From positions 152,081-216,080 of the forward strand of contig NZ_JAQYUU010000009.1 of the NCBI RefSeq assembly GCF_028728205.1: a stretch of 64,000 bases of DNA, in the 5' to 3' direction. Both the position numbers and the translations under genes were made by a program. Below are positions 45,700 through 55,908 of this stretch, piece by piece. Positions within the stretch are counted from its first letter, which is position 1; each line of letters begins with the position of its first letter. A model generated the notes under the pieces. It was not told where the DNA came from. It saw only the letters and a program-made list of their open reading frames with translations, and ran no database searches. Origin of the DNA: Clostridium sp. 'White wine YQ'. Its GTDB lineage: Bacteria; Bacillota; Clostridia; Clostridiales; Clostridiaceae.

Positions 45700-47700
45700 A
45701 TGAAACAAGATATTAGACTTAGAGGGATACGTGCAAAATTAGTTGCAGGTTTTTTATCTATTTGCATTATTCCACTAATAGTACTAGGAATGTTTGCATA
45801 TTTTCAATCAAAAGCAACTTTAACAAAAAAGTTTGAAGCAACAAGTGGGCAAACTATATCGGAAATTAATAAGGCTGTAGATAGTTTCTTAAATTCTAAA
45901 GTGGCTATGGTAAATATGGCATCAGGCAATGATAGCTTTACTGCATATGATGGAACTCAAGAAAAAGTTACTTCATTAAAGAATTACTTAAAGGATATGC
46001 AAGGAAGTAGTAAAGAGATAGTAGCTGCCTATATGGGAACTGAAAAAGGTGAATTTATTAGATATCCAGAAGCACAAATGGCAGCAGGATATGACCCAAG
46101 AGTAAGGGATTGGTACAAGCTTGCATTAAATAATGAGGGAAAAGCAATTATTACCAAAGCATACAAAAGTGCATCAACAGGTCAAATTATGGCTAGTGTA
46201 GCTAAAGCCGTAACTAAAGATGGGAAAGTTATAGGAGTTGTATCCTTAGACATAGATCTGAATGCTATGGCAGATAAATTTAAGGATTCAAAAATTGGAG
46301 ATAGTGGATATGCTTATATAACAGATAGCGAGGGGATAATTTTAGCACATCCTAATAGCAAGATAATTGGAACTCCAGAAGCTACAAAACTTAGCATATG
46401 GAATGATATAAAGAATGGAAAAAGCGGTTTTATAAAATACAATTATAATGGATCTGACAAGTTTTCAAGTTATATAACCAATGACACTAGCGGGTGGAAG
46501 ATAGTAGCTGCTATGAGTATTACAGAAGTAGACAATGATGTAAATGCAATAAGAAATATAATGCTTATAGTAATTGCAGCAGTTATAGTAATATCTATAT
46601 TTGTATCACTTTATTTAAGTGGTGGAATGGCTAAGAATGCAAAAGAGTTAAGTAAAGCATTTAATGATGCCGCAAATGGAGATTTATCTGCAAAAGTAGA
46701 TATCAAGTCTAAAGATGAATTTGGAGATCTAGGTAAAGATTTCAATAGTATGATTAGTAATATTGCAAGTTTGATGAGAGACGTCAAATTATCATCTGGA
46801 ACTGTATCAGAAAATTCACAAGTACTTTCTACTATGGCAGGAGAAACAACAATTTCTATAACTCAAGTATCTAAGGCTATTGAAGAAATTGCATTAGGAG
46901 CAACTCAGCAAGCTCAAAGTTCGCAAGATGCAGCTAGTGATATTAGTGAATTGGCTACAGGAATTGATGAAATAACATCTACGACAAAAGATGTAGAAAA
47001 TCTATCACGTAATGCATTAGAATTTGGTAATAAAGGATTAGACATGGTTATTGATTTAGCAGTTAAATCAAATAAAACTAAGAAATCTTCTATAGAAGTA
47101 AGTGAAATTGTTATGGAAATGAGTAGAAATACAGAAGAGATAAATATGATTTCAGATGCTATTGCAGATATAACAGAACAAACCAATCTTTTATCTCTTA
47201 ATGCTAGTATAGAGGCAGCAAGAGCTGGAGAAGCAGGGAAAGGATTTGCGGTTGTAGCAGAAGAAATTAGACAATTAGCAGAACAATCAAAGAATTCTAC
47301 TGAAGAAATAAGAAAAATTATTGAATCAGTTAAGAATATGTCAAAATCAGCAGTCAAAGCAATTGAAAGCTCTAATGCTATTGTAAATGAGCAAGAAGCT
47401 GCGGTGGTTGAAACAGAGAAGATATTTAATGAAATATTAACATCAATTAATGAATTAACTGATGGAATAAAGAGTATAATGAGCTCTACGTCAGTAATTG
47501 CAGCTAAGAAAAATAATGTAATTATGCAGATTGATAATATTTCAGCAGTATCCCAAGAGACAGCTTCTGGTTCAGAAGAAGTTTCAGCATCTGCTGAAGA
47601 GATAAATGCTACAATGGAAGAGGTTTCAAGATTTACAGAGGAACTTCAAGATTTAGCTAAGCTTCTTAACGAAGGTGTCAGCAAATTTAAAATTGGCTAA
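45700..47700 (+). CDS. Methyl-accepting chemotaxis protein, dCache sensor
   Basis: A 666-residue chemoreceptor. Transmembrane segment about 16-36; double-Cache sensor about 40-280 with the ligand-type pattern [31 protein letters not shown] and [11 protein letters not shown], which resembles amino-acid-binding dCache domains; second transmembrane segment about 285-305; HAMP about 308-360; signalling domain with tip [30 protein letters not shown] precedes the ATG. Differs from the receptor at 14026 in sensor class. It stands alone, probably under a motility sigma promoter. Confidence 0.93.
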   Translation: MKQDIRLRGIRAKLVAGFLSICIIPLIVLGMFAYFQSKATLTKKFEATSGQTISEINKAVDSFLNSKVAMVNMASGNDSFTAYDGTQEKVTSLKNYLKDMQGSSKEIVAAYMGTEKGEFIRYPEAQMAAGYDPRVRDWYKLALNNEGKAIITKAYKSASTGQIMASVAKAVTKDGKVIGVVSLDIDLNAMADKFKDSKIGDSGYAYITDSEGIILAHPNSKIIGTPEATKLSIWNDIKNGKSGFIKYNYNGSDKFSSYITNDTSGWKIVAAMSITEVDNDVNAIRNIMLIVIAAVIVISIFVSLYLSGGMAKNAKELSKAFNDAANGDLSAKVDIKSKDEFGDLGKDFNSMISNIASLMRDVKLSSGTVSENSQVLSTMAGETTISITQVSKAIEEIALGATQQAQSSQDAASDISELATGIDEITSTTKDVENLSRNALEFGNKGLDMVIDLAVKSNKTKKSSIEVSEIVMEMSRNTEEINMISDAIADITEQTNLLSLNASIEAARAGEAGKGFAVVAEEIRQLAEQSKNSTEEIRKIIESVKNMSKSAVKAIESSNAIVNEQEAAVVETEKIFNEILTSINELTDGIKSIMSSTSVIAAKKNNVIMQIDNISAVSQETASGSEEVSASAEEINATMEEVSRFTEELQDLAKLLNEGVSKFKIG

Positions 47701-47759
47701 TATCTTTAGTTGAAGAAAATACAATACTATGCTATTATGAAGGAGACAATTTAATAATA

Positions 47760-47860
47760 AAAAACACAGGGGTGTTGGTATTTGGCCAACTGAGAGAAAG
47801 AACTTATTCTTTTAACCCTATGAACCTGAACTGGGTTATTCCAGCGTAGGAAGTTGTTTT
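47760..47860 (+). ncRNA. TPP riboswitch (THI element)
   Basis: Matches the thiamine pyrophosphate aptamer: CAGGGGTG near 47767, CTGAGA at 47790-47795, ACCCTATGAACCTGA at 47815-47829, then CTGGGTTATTCCAGCGTAGGAAG, with closing P1 pairing between AAAACA and TGTTTT. It sits before thiW-thiD-thiM-thiE; bound TPP should favour the downstream terminator at 47885. Confidence 0.95.
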
Positions 47861-47884
47861 CTTTATTTTATAGAAGGTAATTTT

Positions 47885-47917
47885 AAGCACAAATCCTATG
47901 GATTTGTGCTTCTTTTA
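47885..47917 (+). terminator. Expression-platform terminator of the TPP riboswitch
   Basis: AAGCACAAATCC pairs perfectly with GGATTTGTGCTT around TAT, then CTTTTATT. It lies between the aptamer and thiW. Confidence 0.85.
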
Positions 47918-47945
47918 TTAAAACGACAAACGAAGGAGGAATATG

Positions 47946-48443
47946 ATGAAAACTAAAAAATTAACCATAGCATCTTTATTTATAGCAATTGGAGTAGTAA
48001 CAGGAAATTTGATTTATATACCAATAGGAGCATCAAAATGTTTTCCTATGCAAGGCACAATTAATGTCTTATCAGGAATATTGTTAGGTCCTGGATATGG
48101 AGTTATAGTAGCCTTTTGTATTTCTCTATTAAGAAATATCCTTGGAACAGGAACTCTTTTGGCTTTTCCTGGAAGTATGATAGGGGCTTTCTTGGCGGGT
48201 TATCTGTATCTTAAGACTAAAAAAAGTTTTTTTGCAGTTTTAGGTGAAGTATTTGGTACGGGAATCTTAGGAGCGTTACTATCTTTTCCTATAGCAAAGC
48301 TAATAATGGGAAAAGAAGTAGGAGCACTATTTTATATAGTTCCATTTTTAATAAGTACTGTTGGCGGTAGTCTAATAGCATACTTATTAGTTAGAGTTTT
48401 AAGCTCTACAAAGCTAATATCATTAAATGGTAAAGATTTATAA
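47946..48443 (+). CDS. thiW: ThiW, S component of thiamine-precursor ECF transporter
   Basis: A 165-residue membrane protein with about five transmembrane segments. [20 protein letters not shown] and [20 protein letters not shown] are typical of ThiW, the substrate-binding component predicted to import a thiazole precursor of thiamine through the shared ECF ATPase/T module, encoded elsewhere. ATGs at 47943 and 47946 follow AAGGAGGA; the second has better spacing. First gene of the riboswitch-controlled salvage operon; thiD follows after 58 bases. Confidence 0.9.
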   Translation: MKTKKLTIASLFIAIGVVTGNLIYIPIGASKCFPMQGTINVLSGILLGPGYGVIVAFCISLLRNILGTGTLLAFPGSMIGAFLAGYLYLKTKKSFFAVLGEVFGTGILGALLSFPIAKLIMGKEVGALFYIVPFLISTVGGSLIAYLLVRVLSSTKLISLNGKDL

Positions 48444-48501
48444 AAAAATATAAATTAAAACAAGTCTATAATAAGTTTCAATTAGGTATAAGGAGGTTTT
48501 T

Positions 48502-49329
48502 ATGAAAAAGGTATTAACTATAGCAGGATCAGATAGCTGCGGAGGAGCGGGAATACAAGCAGATCTTAAGACTTTTAGTGCTAATGGAGTATACGGTATG
48601 AGTGTTATAACAGCAGTAACTGCACAAAACACACAAGGAGTTTTTGATGTTCAAGATTTAGATGAAAAAATAATCAAAGGGCAAATAGATGCAATATTTA
48701 CGGATATAGAAGTAGATGCTGTTAAAATAGGAATGGTTTCACAAATCTCAACGATAAAAGCGATAGCAGAAAAATTGAAGCTATATAAGCCTAAGAATTT
48801 AGTGTTAGATCCAGTGATGATATCTAAAAGTGGATATTCTTTATTGAAGCCTGAATCAGAGAGAGCATTAATAGATGAATTGATACCATTAGCTTATATA
48901 ATTACGCCTAATGTTCCTGAAGCTGAGGAGATTTTAAAAGCAGTAAATTCAGATATAGTTGTAATAGAAACAGTAGAGGATATGGAAGCAGCTGCAAAAG
49001 AGATATATAAGCTTGGATGTGAAAATGTCTTGTTAAAAGGCGGACATATTGAAGGGGAAGCTATTGATGTATTATATGATGGAAAGGAAATTATACATTT
49101 CCAATCTGAGAGGATTAATACAAAAAATACTCATGGTACAGGATGCACCTTGTCTTCAGCAATTGCTTCTAATTTAGCCCTTGGATTAGATATTAAAGAA
49201 GCAGTTGATAAAGCTAAAAAATATATAACAGTAGCAATAGAGCATTCTTTAGATATAGGAAAAGGCGTTGGACCTACACATCATTTCTATGAACTTTATA
49301 AAAAAGGAGGATTACTAAATGAAGATTAA
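48502..49329 (+). CDS. thiD: Hydroxymethylpyrimidine/phosphomethylpyrimidine kinase
   Basis: A 275-residue ribokinase-fold kinase making HMP-PP from HMP. The start [21 protein letters not shown] is diagnostic of Thi[20 protein letters not shown] and the catalytic [18 protein letters not shown] with the active-site Cys/anion hole follow. AAGGAGG precedes the ATG. Its last bases overlap the thiM start (11 bases), so translation is coupled. Confidence 0.95.
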   Translation: MKKVLTIAGSDSCGGAGIQADLKTFSANGVYGMSVITAVTAQNTQGVFDVQDLDEKIIKGQIDAIFTDIEVDAVKIGMVSQISTIKAIAEKLKLYKPKNLVLDPVMISKSGYSLLKPESERALIDELIPLAYIITPNVPEAEEILKAVNSDIVVIETVEDMEAAAKEIYKLGCENVLLKGGHIEGEAIDVLYDGKEIIHFQSERINTKNTHGTGCTLSSAIASNLALGLDIKEAVDKAKKYITVAIEHSLDIGKGVGPTHHFYELYKKGGLLNED

Positions 49330-50152
49330 TGAAGTAGTAGCCGGATTATTAGAGAAAGTAAGGGAAAAGGGCCCACTAGTGCATCACTTAACTAATTACG
49401 TAACAGTAAATGATTGCGCGAATATAACTTTAGCAATTGGAGCATCTCCTGTTATGGCTGATGATATAAATGAAGTTAAGGATATGGTGTCATTGGCATC
49501 TTCCTTAGTTATAAATATTGGTACACTTAATAGTAGAACTGTAGAGGCAATGCTTGAGGCAGGTAAAAAAGCAAATGAGCTAGGAATTCCTGTAGTATTA
49601 GATCCTGTAGGAGCAGGTGCGACACCTTATAGAACAGAAGTAGCAAAAAGAATCATAGAAAATATAAAGTTGTCAGTGGTAAGAGGAAATATCTCTGAAA
49701 TTAAAGTTTTATATGGTATAGATACCATAACAAAGGGTGTGGATGCGGCAGAAAGTATTTCAGCAGATAGTGATAAACTTACAGAAGAAAAGGAATTTGC
49801 TAAAGCTGTTGCTAAAAAACTAAACACTGTTATAGCTATAACCGGAGCTGTAGATATAATAACGGATGGAGAAAAGCTGTATACCGTTGAAAATGGACAT
49901 AAGATAATGTCTAAGGTTACTGGTACTGGCTGTATGTGTACTTCACTTATTGGCTCATATTTAGGGGCAGGAGAAGATTACTTACTAGCTGCTTTATCAG
50001 GCGTGGTATCCATGGGGATAGCAGGAGAGAGAGCGCATGAGAAGGTTGAAACAGAGGATTCAGGAACAGGTAGCCTAAAGGTTTATATACTTGATGAAAT
50101 ATATAAACTAAATACAGAAACTTTATTAAGTAGAGGTAAAATATATGAGTAA
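49319..50152 (+). CDS. thiM: Hydroxyethylthiazole kinase
   Basis: A 277-residue kinase phosphorylating hydroxyethylthiazole. PLVHHLTNYVTVNDCANITLA, ASPVMADD, VLDPVGAGATPYR and KVTGTGCMCTSLIGSYL are the ThiM signatures; GTGC includes the catalytic Cys. It supplies the thiazole phosphate that ThiE joins to HMP-PP. GGAGG before the ATG lies inside the end of thiD. The stop overlaps the thiE start by 8 bases. Confidence 0.95.
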   Translation: MKINEVVAGLLEKVREKGPLVHHLTNYVTVNDCANITLAIGASPVMADDINEVKDMVSLASSLVINIGTLNSRTVEAMLEAGKKANELGIPVVLDPVGAGATPYRTEVAKRIIENIKLSVVRGNISEIKVLYGIDTITKGVDAAESISADSDKLTEEKEFAKAVAKKLNTVIAITGAVDIITDGEKLYTVENGHKIMSKVTGTGCMCTSLIGSYLGAGEDYLLAALSGVVSMGIAGERAHEKVETEDSGTGSLKVYILDEIYKLNTETLLSRGKIYE

Positions 50153-50765
50153 AGAAGTAGATTACACTCTGTATCTTGTTACAGATAGAGATATGCTAAA
50201 GAATCGAAATATTGTAGAAGCAGTAGAGGAAGCTATTTTAGGTGGGGTTACACTGGTACAAGTAAGAGAAAAAGACATAAGTACTTCTGAGTTTTATAAA
50301 GTAGCTAGTGAAATAAAGGAAGTAACAAGTAAATATAATGTGCCAATTATAATAAATGATAGAATAGATATTGCACTTGCAATAGAGGCAGATGGGGTGC
50401 ATGTAGGGCAAAGTGATATGCCTGCTAGTATAGCAAGAAAATTGATAGGTCCAGATAAGATACTTGGAGTTTCAACTGCCACAATTGATGAAGCAATTAA
50501 AGCTGAAAAAGAAGGTGCTGATTACCTAGGAGTTGGTGCAGTATTTTCTACAACTACAAAGGATGACGCTAGAAATGTATCTTTAGAATTGCTTAAGGAG
50601 ATTAAGGAAACTATTAATATTCCAATAGTAGCTATTGGTGGAATTAATTCAAAGAATGTTGATATGCTAAAAGAAAGCGATATTGACGGAGTTGCAGTTA
50701 TTTCTGACATCTTAGCTAAAGATGATATAAAACAAGCAGCTAGGAATATTAAAGAGAAGTTTTAA
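50145..50765 (+). CDS. thiE: Thiamine phosphate synthase
   Basis: A 206-residue TIM-barrel enzyme joining HMP-PP and thiazole phosphate to thiamine phosphate. YLVTDRDML, GGVTLVQVREKD, IINDRIDIALAIEADGVHVG, GVSTATIDEA and VAIGGINSKN are typical ThiE motifs covering the diphosphate and Mg sites. It ends the operon. thiW, thiD, thiM and thiE give a complete salvage route from HMP and thiazole; no thiC or thiG is seen here. Confidence 0.95.
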   Translation: MSKEVDYTLYLVTDRDMLKNRNIVEAVEEAILGGVTLVQVREKDISTSEFYKVASEIKEVTSKYNVPIIINDRIDIALAIEADGVHVGQSDMPASIARKLIGPDKILGVSTATIDEAIKAEKEGADYLGVGAVFSTTTKDDARNVSLELLKEIKETINIPIVAIGGINSKNVDMLKESDIDGVAVISDILAKDDIKQAARNIKEKF

Positions 50766-50785
50766 GAAATTATGAACATTTTGTT

Positions 50786-50817
50786 GAAGAAGAGGATAAA
50801 TTGCCTCTTCTTTTTTA
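50786..50817 (+). terminator. Intrinsic terminator after thiE
   Basis: AAGAAGAGG pairs with CCTCTTCTT around ATAAATTG, followed by a T-run. Confidence 0.85.
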
Positions 50818-51319
50818 TTTTGTTTATTATTATGAGTTTAGAAAATTAGTGTGTAATTATATTAAAAAATATCATTAAAATATGTAGAAATGAGAAACAA
50901 GATTATTTTTACGAGAAAGTTTGTGAATAATATAACATATGTAAAAATTGAAAATAGTTTACAATACAAATAAAAATATAAAAAAACAAAAGTTTACAAA
51001 AAATTAACTTTTTAATATAAAGAAAATAATAATTCTAGCAAGTGGCGATTTTATTGAGGTCTCTAATATTTACATGTAATTGTAATTATTTGAAAATTAA
51101 GAAAATATATTTTTAAAGTTAAATATGAGTAAAAGTACCTATTGAATTTTAAAAATAGAGGTATAAAATATATGAAGAATAGTTAGTAAAAAATAGAAAT
51201 AATACGGACATAAATACGATTAATAAACTCAAAATATTGATAATTATTTATCCAACTTAACGAGTTTAATATAAATTTTATATTAAATATATTAATTGCT
51301 TTGATGAGAGGGATGAGAG
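50818..51319. other. Long AT-rich leader/intergenic region before the rnf locus
   Basis: About 500 bases, extremely AT-rich. Repeated AGTTTACAA-like words occur near 50956 and 50990. TTGTGAATAATATAACAT (50921-50938) weakly resembles a Rex operator with three mismatches. TATA-like hexamers abound but no sigma-A promoter stands out. I see no gene or known riboswitch. Confidence 0.4.
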
Positions 51320-51739
51320 ATGAATAAGGAACAACAAGGCATAGTAATTGACACTAAAGAAAATACTGCAAAAGTTAAGGTAGCAAGACATGGGGAATGT
51401 GAAAACTGTGGAGCATGCCCAGGAGACTTAGCATTGATACTTGAAGTGATTAATACTATTGGTGCTAAAAAAGGAGACAAGGTTATATTTGAATCAAAGG
51501 AAGAGGGGATGGTAAAGGCAACATTTATTGTATATGCATTACCTCTAATATTAGGAACATTAGGCGCAGTAATTGGGTGGTTAATTTCTAAAGTTGTAAA
51601 TTTAGATAATAGCTATTTACAAGTGATAGGAGGGATTCTGGGTTTTATTATATCAATAGGTCTTATCATACGTGCTGAAAAGGATTCCAAGAATGATTTA
51701 AAGAAGGTTTCTAGAATTACAAAAATAATAGAGAAATAG
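51320..51739 (+). CDS. SoxR-reducing/RseC-family membrane protein
   Basis: A 139-residue protein of the RseC/SoxR-reducing family: an N-terminal soluble domain with cysteines in HGECENCGACPG and the KKGDKVIFE segment, then two transmembrane helices (about 70-92 and 99-117) and a charged tail. In other bacteria RseC is tied to Rnf-type complexes and reduction of SoxR. Here it is 58 bases upstream of rnfC on the same strand, so it is probably an accessory of the Rnf complex, perhaps in Fe-S or flavin maturation or redox sensing; this is inferred from neighbourhood. Confidence 0.82.
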   Translation: MNKEQQGIVIDTKENTAKVKVARHGECENCGACPGDLALILEVINTIGAKKGDKVIFESKEEGMVKATFIVYALPLILGTLGAVIGWLISKVVNLDNSYLQVIGGILGFIISIGLIIRAEKDSKNDLKKVSRITKIIEK

Positions 51740-51797
51740 TAGTTGACTTATGAGTATAAATCTTTTTTAAACTACTGACTAGAATTGAGGTGTTTAG

Positions 51798-53114
51798 ATG
51801 TTAAAACTATTTAAAGGTGGAATTCATCCTAAGGATAACAAAATTTATTCGCAGGATAAGTCAATAGAAAAAGCACCAATACCGAATAGAGTAATAATAC
51901 CTGTGAGGCAACATATTGGTGCTCCTTGTTCAGTTATGGTGGAACGTGGAGAAGAAGTTAAAAAGGGGCAAGTAATAGCATATAGTGAAGCATTTGTATC
52001 AAGTCCTATTCATGCGACTGTTTCAGGGAAAGTTATTGAGGTCGCAGATTATCCACATGGAGTTTTTGGAAAGTGTTTATCGATAGTCATTGAAAGTGAT
52101 GGAAAAGATGAATGGGCAGAGGGAATTCCCATTAAGAGAGAGTGGGAAAACCTAGATGTAGAAGAGATAAAAAGTATTATAAAAGGGGCAGGAATAGTCG
52201 GAATGGGGGGAGCTACATTCCCAACTCATGTTAAGTTATCACCGCCCAAGGATAAAGTTGTGGATACACTAATTTTAAATGGTGCAGAATGTGAACCTTA
52301 TCTTACAGCAGATTATAGAATGATGATTGAGTATCCAGAAGATATATTAATTGGAACTAAGATAACTATGAAGGTTTTAAATGTCTCAAAGGCTTATGTT
52401 GCTATAGAGGATAATAAACCAGAAGCTATAAAAGTTATGAAAGATATTTTCAAAGGAACAGAAATAAAGGTAGTTGCATTGCCAACAAGATATCCTCAAG
52501 GAGGAGAGAAGATGCTAATCAAGGCAGTGACAGGACTTGAGGTGCCATCAGGAGGATTGCCAGCAGATGTTGGAGTAGTAGTGCAAAATACTGGTACTAT
52601 AAAAGCAATATGTGATGCAGTTGTACAAGGTATACCTTTAATCGAAAGAGTAACTACTGTTACAGGAGGAGCCATAGAAGAACCTAAAAATTTATTATTA
52701 AGAATAGGAACAACCTTCCAGGAAGCTATTGATCTCTGTGGAGGGTTAAGTGAGGTTCCAGAGAAAATAATTATGGGTGGGCCTATGATGGGGATGGCTC
52801 AATACTCAATCAATATACCAATAATAAAAGGGACCTCAGGAATACTTGCACTTACAAAATCTGAAATAAACATGAATAAGGAATCTAATTGTATAAGATG
52901 CGGTAGCTGCATTGAAGCATGCCCTATGGGATTGAATCCAAGTATGTTAAGTATTTTAGGAGAACGAAAGTTTTATGAAGAAGCAAAAAGTGATTATAAC
53001 CTATTGGATTGTATAGAGTGTGGATGCTGTACTTACGTTTGTCCAGCAAAACGAAACATAGTTCAATATATTAAATTTAGTAAGTCACAAAATGCATTAA
53101 AAGCAGCAAAATAG
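51798..53114 (+). CDS. rnfC: Rnf complex subunit C (NADH-binding)
   Basis: A 438-residue peripheral subunit that handles NAD(H) in the ferredoxin:NAD+ oxidoreductase. An N-terminal barrel-sandwich part includes VKKGQVIAYS; GMGGATFPTHVKL is the FMN/NADH-binding site related to complex I NuoF; two 4Fe-4S motifs are CIRCGSCIEACPMG (from Cys365) and CIECGCCTYVCPAK (from Cys405). First core gene of rnfCDGEAB. TTGAGGTG precedes the ATG. Confidence 0.95.
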   Translation: MLKLFKGGIHPKDNKIYSQDKSIEKAPIPNRVIIPVRQHIGAPCSVMVERGEEVKKGQVIAYSEAFVSSPIHATVSGKVIEVADYPHGVFGKCLSIVIESDGKDEWAEGIPIKREWENLDVEEIKSIIKGAGIVGMGGATFPTHVKLSPPKDKVVDTLILNGAECEPYLTADYRMMIEYPEDILIGTKITMKVLNVSKAYVAIEDNKPEAIKVMKDIFKGTEIKVVALPTRYPQGGEKMLIKAVTGLEVPSGGLPADVGVVVQNTGTIKAICDAVVQGIPLIERVTTVTGGAIEEPKNLLLRIGTTFQEAIDLCGGLSEVPEKIIMGGPMMGMAQYSINIPIIKGTSGILALTKSEINMNKESNCIRCGSCIEACPMGLNPSMLSILGERKFYEEAKSDYNLLDCIECGCCTYVCPAKRNIVQYIKFSKSQNALKAAK

Positions 53115-53128
53115 ATGGAGGAAGTTTT

Positions 53129-54121
53129 ATGGAAAGTAGTATAGAATCTAACAAAAATTTGTTAAGGGTTTCTGCATCTCCACATATACGTTCTGAGCAG
53201 TCTATAAGTAAAATAATGTGGAGAGTTAATTTAGCTCTGCTTCCTGCGGGTATTTTTAGTGTATATCACTTTGGAATTAAAGCATTAGTAACTTTATTAA
53301 CAGGAAGTATTTCTGCAGTATTAGTAGAATATTTAGTAGAAAAATTTATGAAAAAACCAATCACGATTAGTGATGGAAGTGCGTTTTTAACAGGTTTGTT
53401 ATTGGCTATGTGTATACCACCTGATATGCCAATATATATGACTGCAATAGGGTCTTTTATAGCTATAGCAATTGCCAAACATTCTATGGGAGGATTAGGA
53501 TATAACATCTTTAATCCAGCACATATTGGAAGAGCTGCTCTCATGGTTTCATGGCCAGTGTTTATGACTACCTGGAGAAGTATGAATTCAGCTGTAGATG
53601 GGGTATCAACTGCTACACCTTTAAATATTCTTAAGCAACAGGGATACGAAAAACTTATAGCTACATTTGGCAGCAAAACTGAAATGTACAAGGAAATGTT
53701 TTTAGGTAATAGGAATGGTAGTATAGGTGAAACCTGTGCTGTTTTATTAATTCTAGGTGGAATTTATTTAATATACAAAGGTTATATCAATTGGTTTGTA
53801 CCTGTACTAATGATAGGCACAGTGGCAGCAATAACATGGATATTTGGGCCAAATGGCATGTTTACAGGGGATCCAATATTCCATATATTAGCTGGGGGGT
53901 TAATTATTGGAGCCTTTTTTATGGCTACTGATATGGTTACAATACCGATTACTATAAAAGGTCAGGTGATTTTTGCGATTGGAGCAGGGTTCTTAACTGC
54001 CCTTATAAGATTAAAGGGAGGGTATCCTGAAGGAGTTTGCTATGCAATTTTACTAATGAATAGTATTACTCCATTAATAGACAGATTTACTCAACCTAAA
54101 AAGTTTGGAGTAAGGGGGTAA
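53129..54121 (+). CDS. rnfD: Rnf complex subunit D (flavinylated membrane subunit)
   Basis: A 330-residue subunit with about eight to ten transmembrane segments. VSTATPLN contains the Thr expected to carry covalent FMN (Thr163). NPAHIGRAALMVSWP and ISDGSAFLTGLLLAM are typical of RnfD/NqrB. It helps move electrons across the membrane and couples them to Na+ or H+ pumping. The stop is adjacent to the rnfG start. Confidence 0.95.
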   Translation: MESSIESNKNLLRVSASPHIRSEQSISKIMWRVNLALLPAGIFSVYHFGIKALVTLLTGSISAVLVEYLVEKFMKKPITISDGSAFLTGLLLAMCIPPDMPIYMTAIGSFIAIAIAKHSMGGLGYNIFNPAHIGRAALMVSWPVFMTTWRSMNSAVDGVSTATPLNILKQQGYEKLIATFGSKTEMYKEMFLGNRNGSIGETCAVLLILGGIYLIYKGYINWFVPVLMIGTVAAITWIFGPNGMFTGDPIFHILAGGLIIGAFFMATDMVTIPITIKGQVIFAIGAGFLTALIRLKGGYPEGVCYAILLMNSITPLIDRFTQPKKFGVRG

Positions 54122-54126
54122 TGGGC

Positions 54127-54690
54127 ATGAAGGAAGAACATAAAGAGAAGGAGTACAGTATTTTTCAAATTGCCTTTAATCTTGCCATTGCATGTTTAAT
54201 TTCTGGAACAATTATAGCATTAACCTATTATAAAACTGCAGCGACAGCTGTACAAAAAAGTGAAGAACTTCTTAATCAATCAATGAAATCTTTAGTTACT
54301 GATGCTGAAAGTTTTAAAGCAATAGATGGAAAGACAGGTTGGTATAGTGCAGTAAAAGGAGATAAAGTTATAGCATATGTAGTTCCAACAGAAACAAAGG
54401 GATACGGGGGAACTATAAAATTGCTTACAGCCATAACTCCAGAAGGAAAAATAATAGATTATAACATAATATCCCATAACGAAACTCCAGGGTTAGGGGA
54501 TAATGCTTCCAAAGATAAATTCAGGAAGCAATTTAATGGAAAAGATATAAATGGTTTATCTGTTGTAAAGGATCCATCAGACAAGGAACATATCCAAGCT
54601 ATGACTGGTGCGACAATATCATCAAAAGCTGTTACTAAAGGTGTAAAAGAGGCAGCAGAACTAGTAACTGAATATAAGGAGGGAAAATAA
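54127..54690 (+). CDS. rnfG: Rnf complex subunit G (flavoprotein)
   Basis: A 187-residue subunit with one N-terminal transmembrane segment (about 16-36) and an extracytoplasmic FMN-binding domain; MTGATISSKAV places the covalent-flavin Thr at about 163, and ETPGLGD is the usual upstream motif. ATG 54127 is about 9 bases after AGGGGG; the ATG at 54121 is too close to that site but possible. The rnfE gene follows immediately. Confidence 0.93.
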   Translation: MKEEHKEKEYSIFQIAFNLAIACLISGTIIALTYYKTAATAVQKSEELLNQSMKSLVTDAESFKAIDGKTGWYSAVKGDKVIAYVVPTETKGYGGTIKLLTAITPEGKIIDYNIISHNETPGLGDNASKDKFRKQFNGKDINGLSVVKDPSDKEHIQAMTGATISSKAVTKGVKEAAELVTEYKEGK

Positions 54691-54691
54691 C

Positions 54692-55318
54692 ATGAGAGAA
54701 CTTTGGAAGATTTTTTATAAAGGGCTCTTTGATGAAAATCCGATTTTTAGATTGGCACTAAGCTTATGCCCAGCCTTAGCAGTTACAACCACTGCATCAA
54801 ATGCACTTACTATGGGACTTTGCGTAATGTTTGTAATAACAGCCAATAATACAGTAGTTTCATTAACTAGAAAATTAGTTAATCCAAAGGTTAGAGTACC
54901 AATATATATTACTTCAATTGCTACAATAGTTACTTTGGTTCAGTTAATTTTACAGGCGTACTTTCCAGTTTTATATAAAAACCTTGGAATATATCTAGCT
55001 CTTGTAGTAGTTTTTGCAATAATACTAGCACGGGCAGAAGTATTCGCATCTAAGAATCCTATTTTCCCATCATTCCTAGATGGGTTAGGAATGGGCTGTG
55101 GATTTACACTAGCAATGCTACTAATTGGAGTAATTAGAGAATTTTTTGGAATGGGAACAATATTCGGAGTAACTATATTAGGAAGTTGGTATAATCCTGC
55201 ACTGATATTTATTCTACCACCAGGGGCTTTTATGGTTATTGGATATTTGATAGGTGGAATGAAGCTACTAGATAAAAGAAAAGCAGCAATAGCAAGAAAA
55301 GGAAGTGAAGCAAGGTGA
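54692..55318 (+). CDS. rnfE: Rnf complex subunit E
   Basis: A 208-residue integral membrane subunit with six hydrophobic segments. NPIFRLALSLCPALAVTTTA and ANNTVVSLTRKL are typical of RnfE/NqrD. RnfE and RnfA form a pseudo-symmetric pair holding an Fe-S centre inside the membrane via conserved cysteines. The stop overlaps the rnfA GTG start. Confidence 0.95.
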   Translation: MRELWKIFYKGLFDENPIFRLALSLCPALAVTTTASNALTMGLCVMFVITANNTVVSLTRKLVNPKVRVPIYITSIATIVTLVQLILQAYFPVLYKNLGIYLALVVVFAIILARAEVFASKNPIFPSFLDGLGMGCGFTLAMLLIGVIREFFGMGTIFGVTILGSWYNPALIFILPPGAFMVIGYLIGGMKLLDKRKAAIARKGSEAR

Positions 55319-55896
55319 AGGATTATCTTATATTATTTATGAGTGCTGTATTAGTTAATAATTTTGTATTAACTAGATTTTTAGGATTATGTATATTTTT
55401 TGGAGTATCAAAGAGTTTAGATGCATCAATTGGAATGGGTATGGCAGTAACCTCAGTAATAACATTAAGTTCTATATTATCTTGGGTTGTATATCATTTT
55501 GTATTGGCTCCTTTTCACGTAACATTTCTAACTACGCTGATATTTGTCTTATTGATTGCTAGCTTTGTACAATTACTAGAGATGATAATTAAAAAATATC
55601 TGCCCACTTTATATGGAATGTGGGGAATATACCTACTACTAATAGCAACTAATTGTGTCGTACTAGGAGTACCATTATTAAATGCTGAATCAAATTATAC
55701 CTTCTTAAAGAGTATAGTTTTCGCAGTGGGCTCGGGAATGGGTTTTGCGCTAGCAATTACATTGATGGCTAGTTTAAGAGAAAAATTGAGGTATGCAGAT
55801 GTTCCAGAATCGTTGCAAGGAACTGGTGTAGCATTTATTTTAGCAGGTATGTTAGCGTTAGCTTTTCTAGGCTTCTCAGGCATGATATCAATTTAA
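55315..55896 (+). CDS. rnfA: Rnf complex subunit A
   Basis: A 193-residue membrane subunit with six transmembrane segments; NNFVLTRFLGLCIFFGVSK and LLIATNCVVLGVPLLN are the RnfA/NqrE signatures with the membrane cysteines. Paired with RnfE. It begins with GTG in the overlap with rnfE, a start forced by the upstream stop and the conserved N-terminus. Confidence 0.95.
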   Translation: MKDYLILFMSAVLVNNFVLTRFLGLCIFFGVSKSLDASIGMGMAVTSVITLSSILSWVVYHFVLAPFHVTFLTTLIFVLLIASFVQLLEMIIKKYLPTLYGMWGIYLLLIATNCVVLGVPLLNAESNYTFLKSIVFAVGSGMGFALAITLMASLREKLRYADVPESLQGTGVAFILAGMLALAFLGFSGMISI

Positions 55897-55908
55897 GGAG
55901 GGAGTATT

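Noticed and set aside
46914..47357. 147-codon frame antisense to the chemoreceptor
   Set aside because: Shadow of the repetitive signalling coiled coil; no independent support.
50921..50938. Rex operator upstream of rnf
   Set aside because: Three mismatches in 14 defined positions and about 400 bases from the first gene; kept only as a weak hint in a finding.
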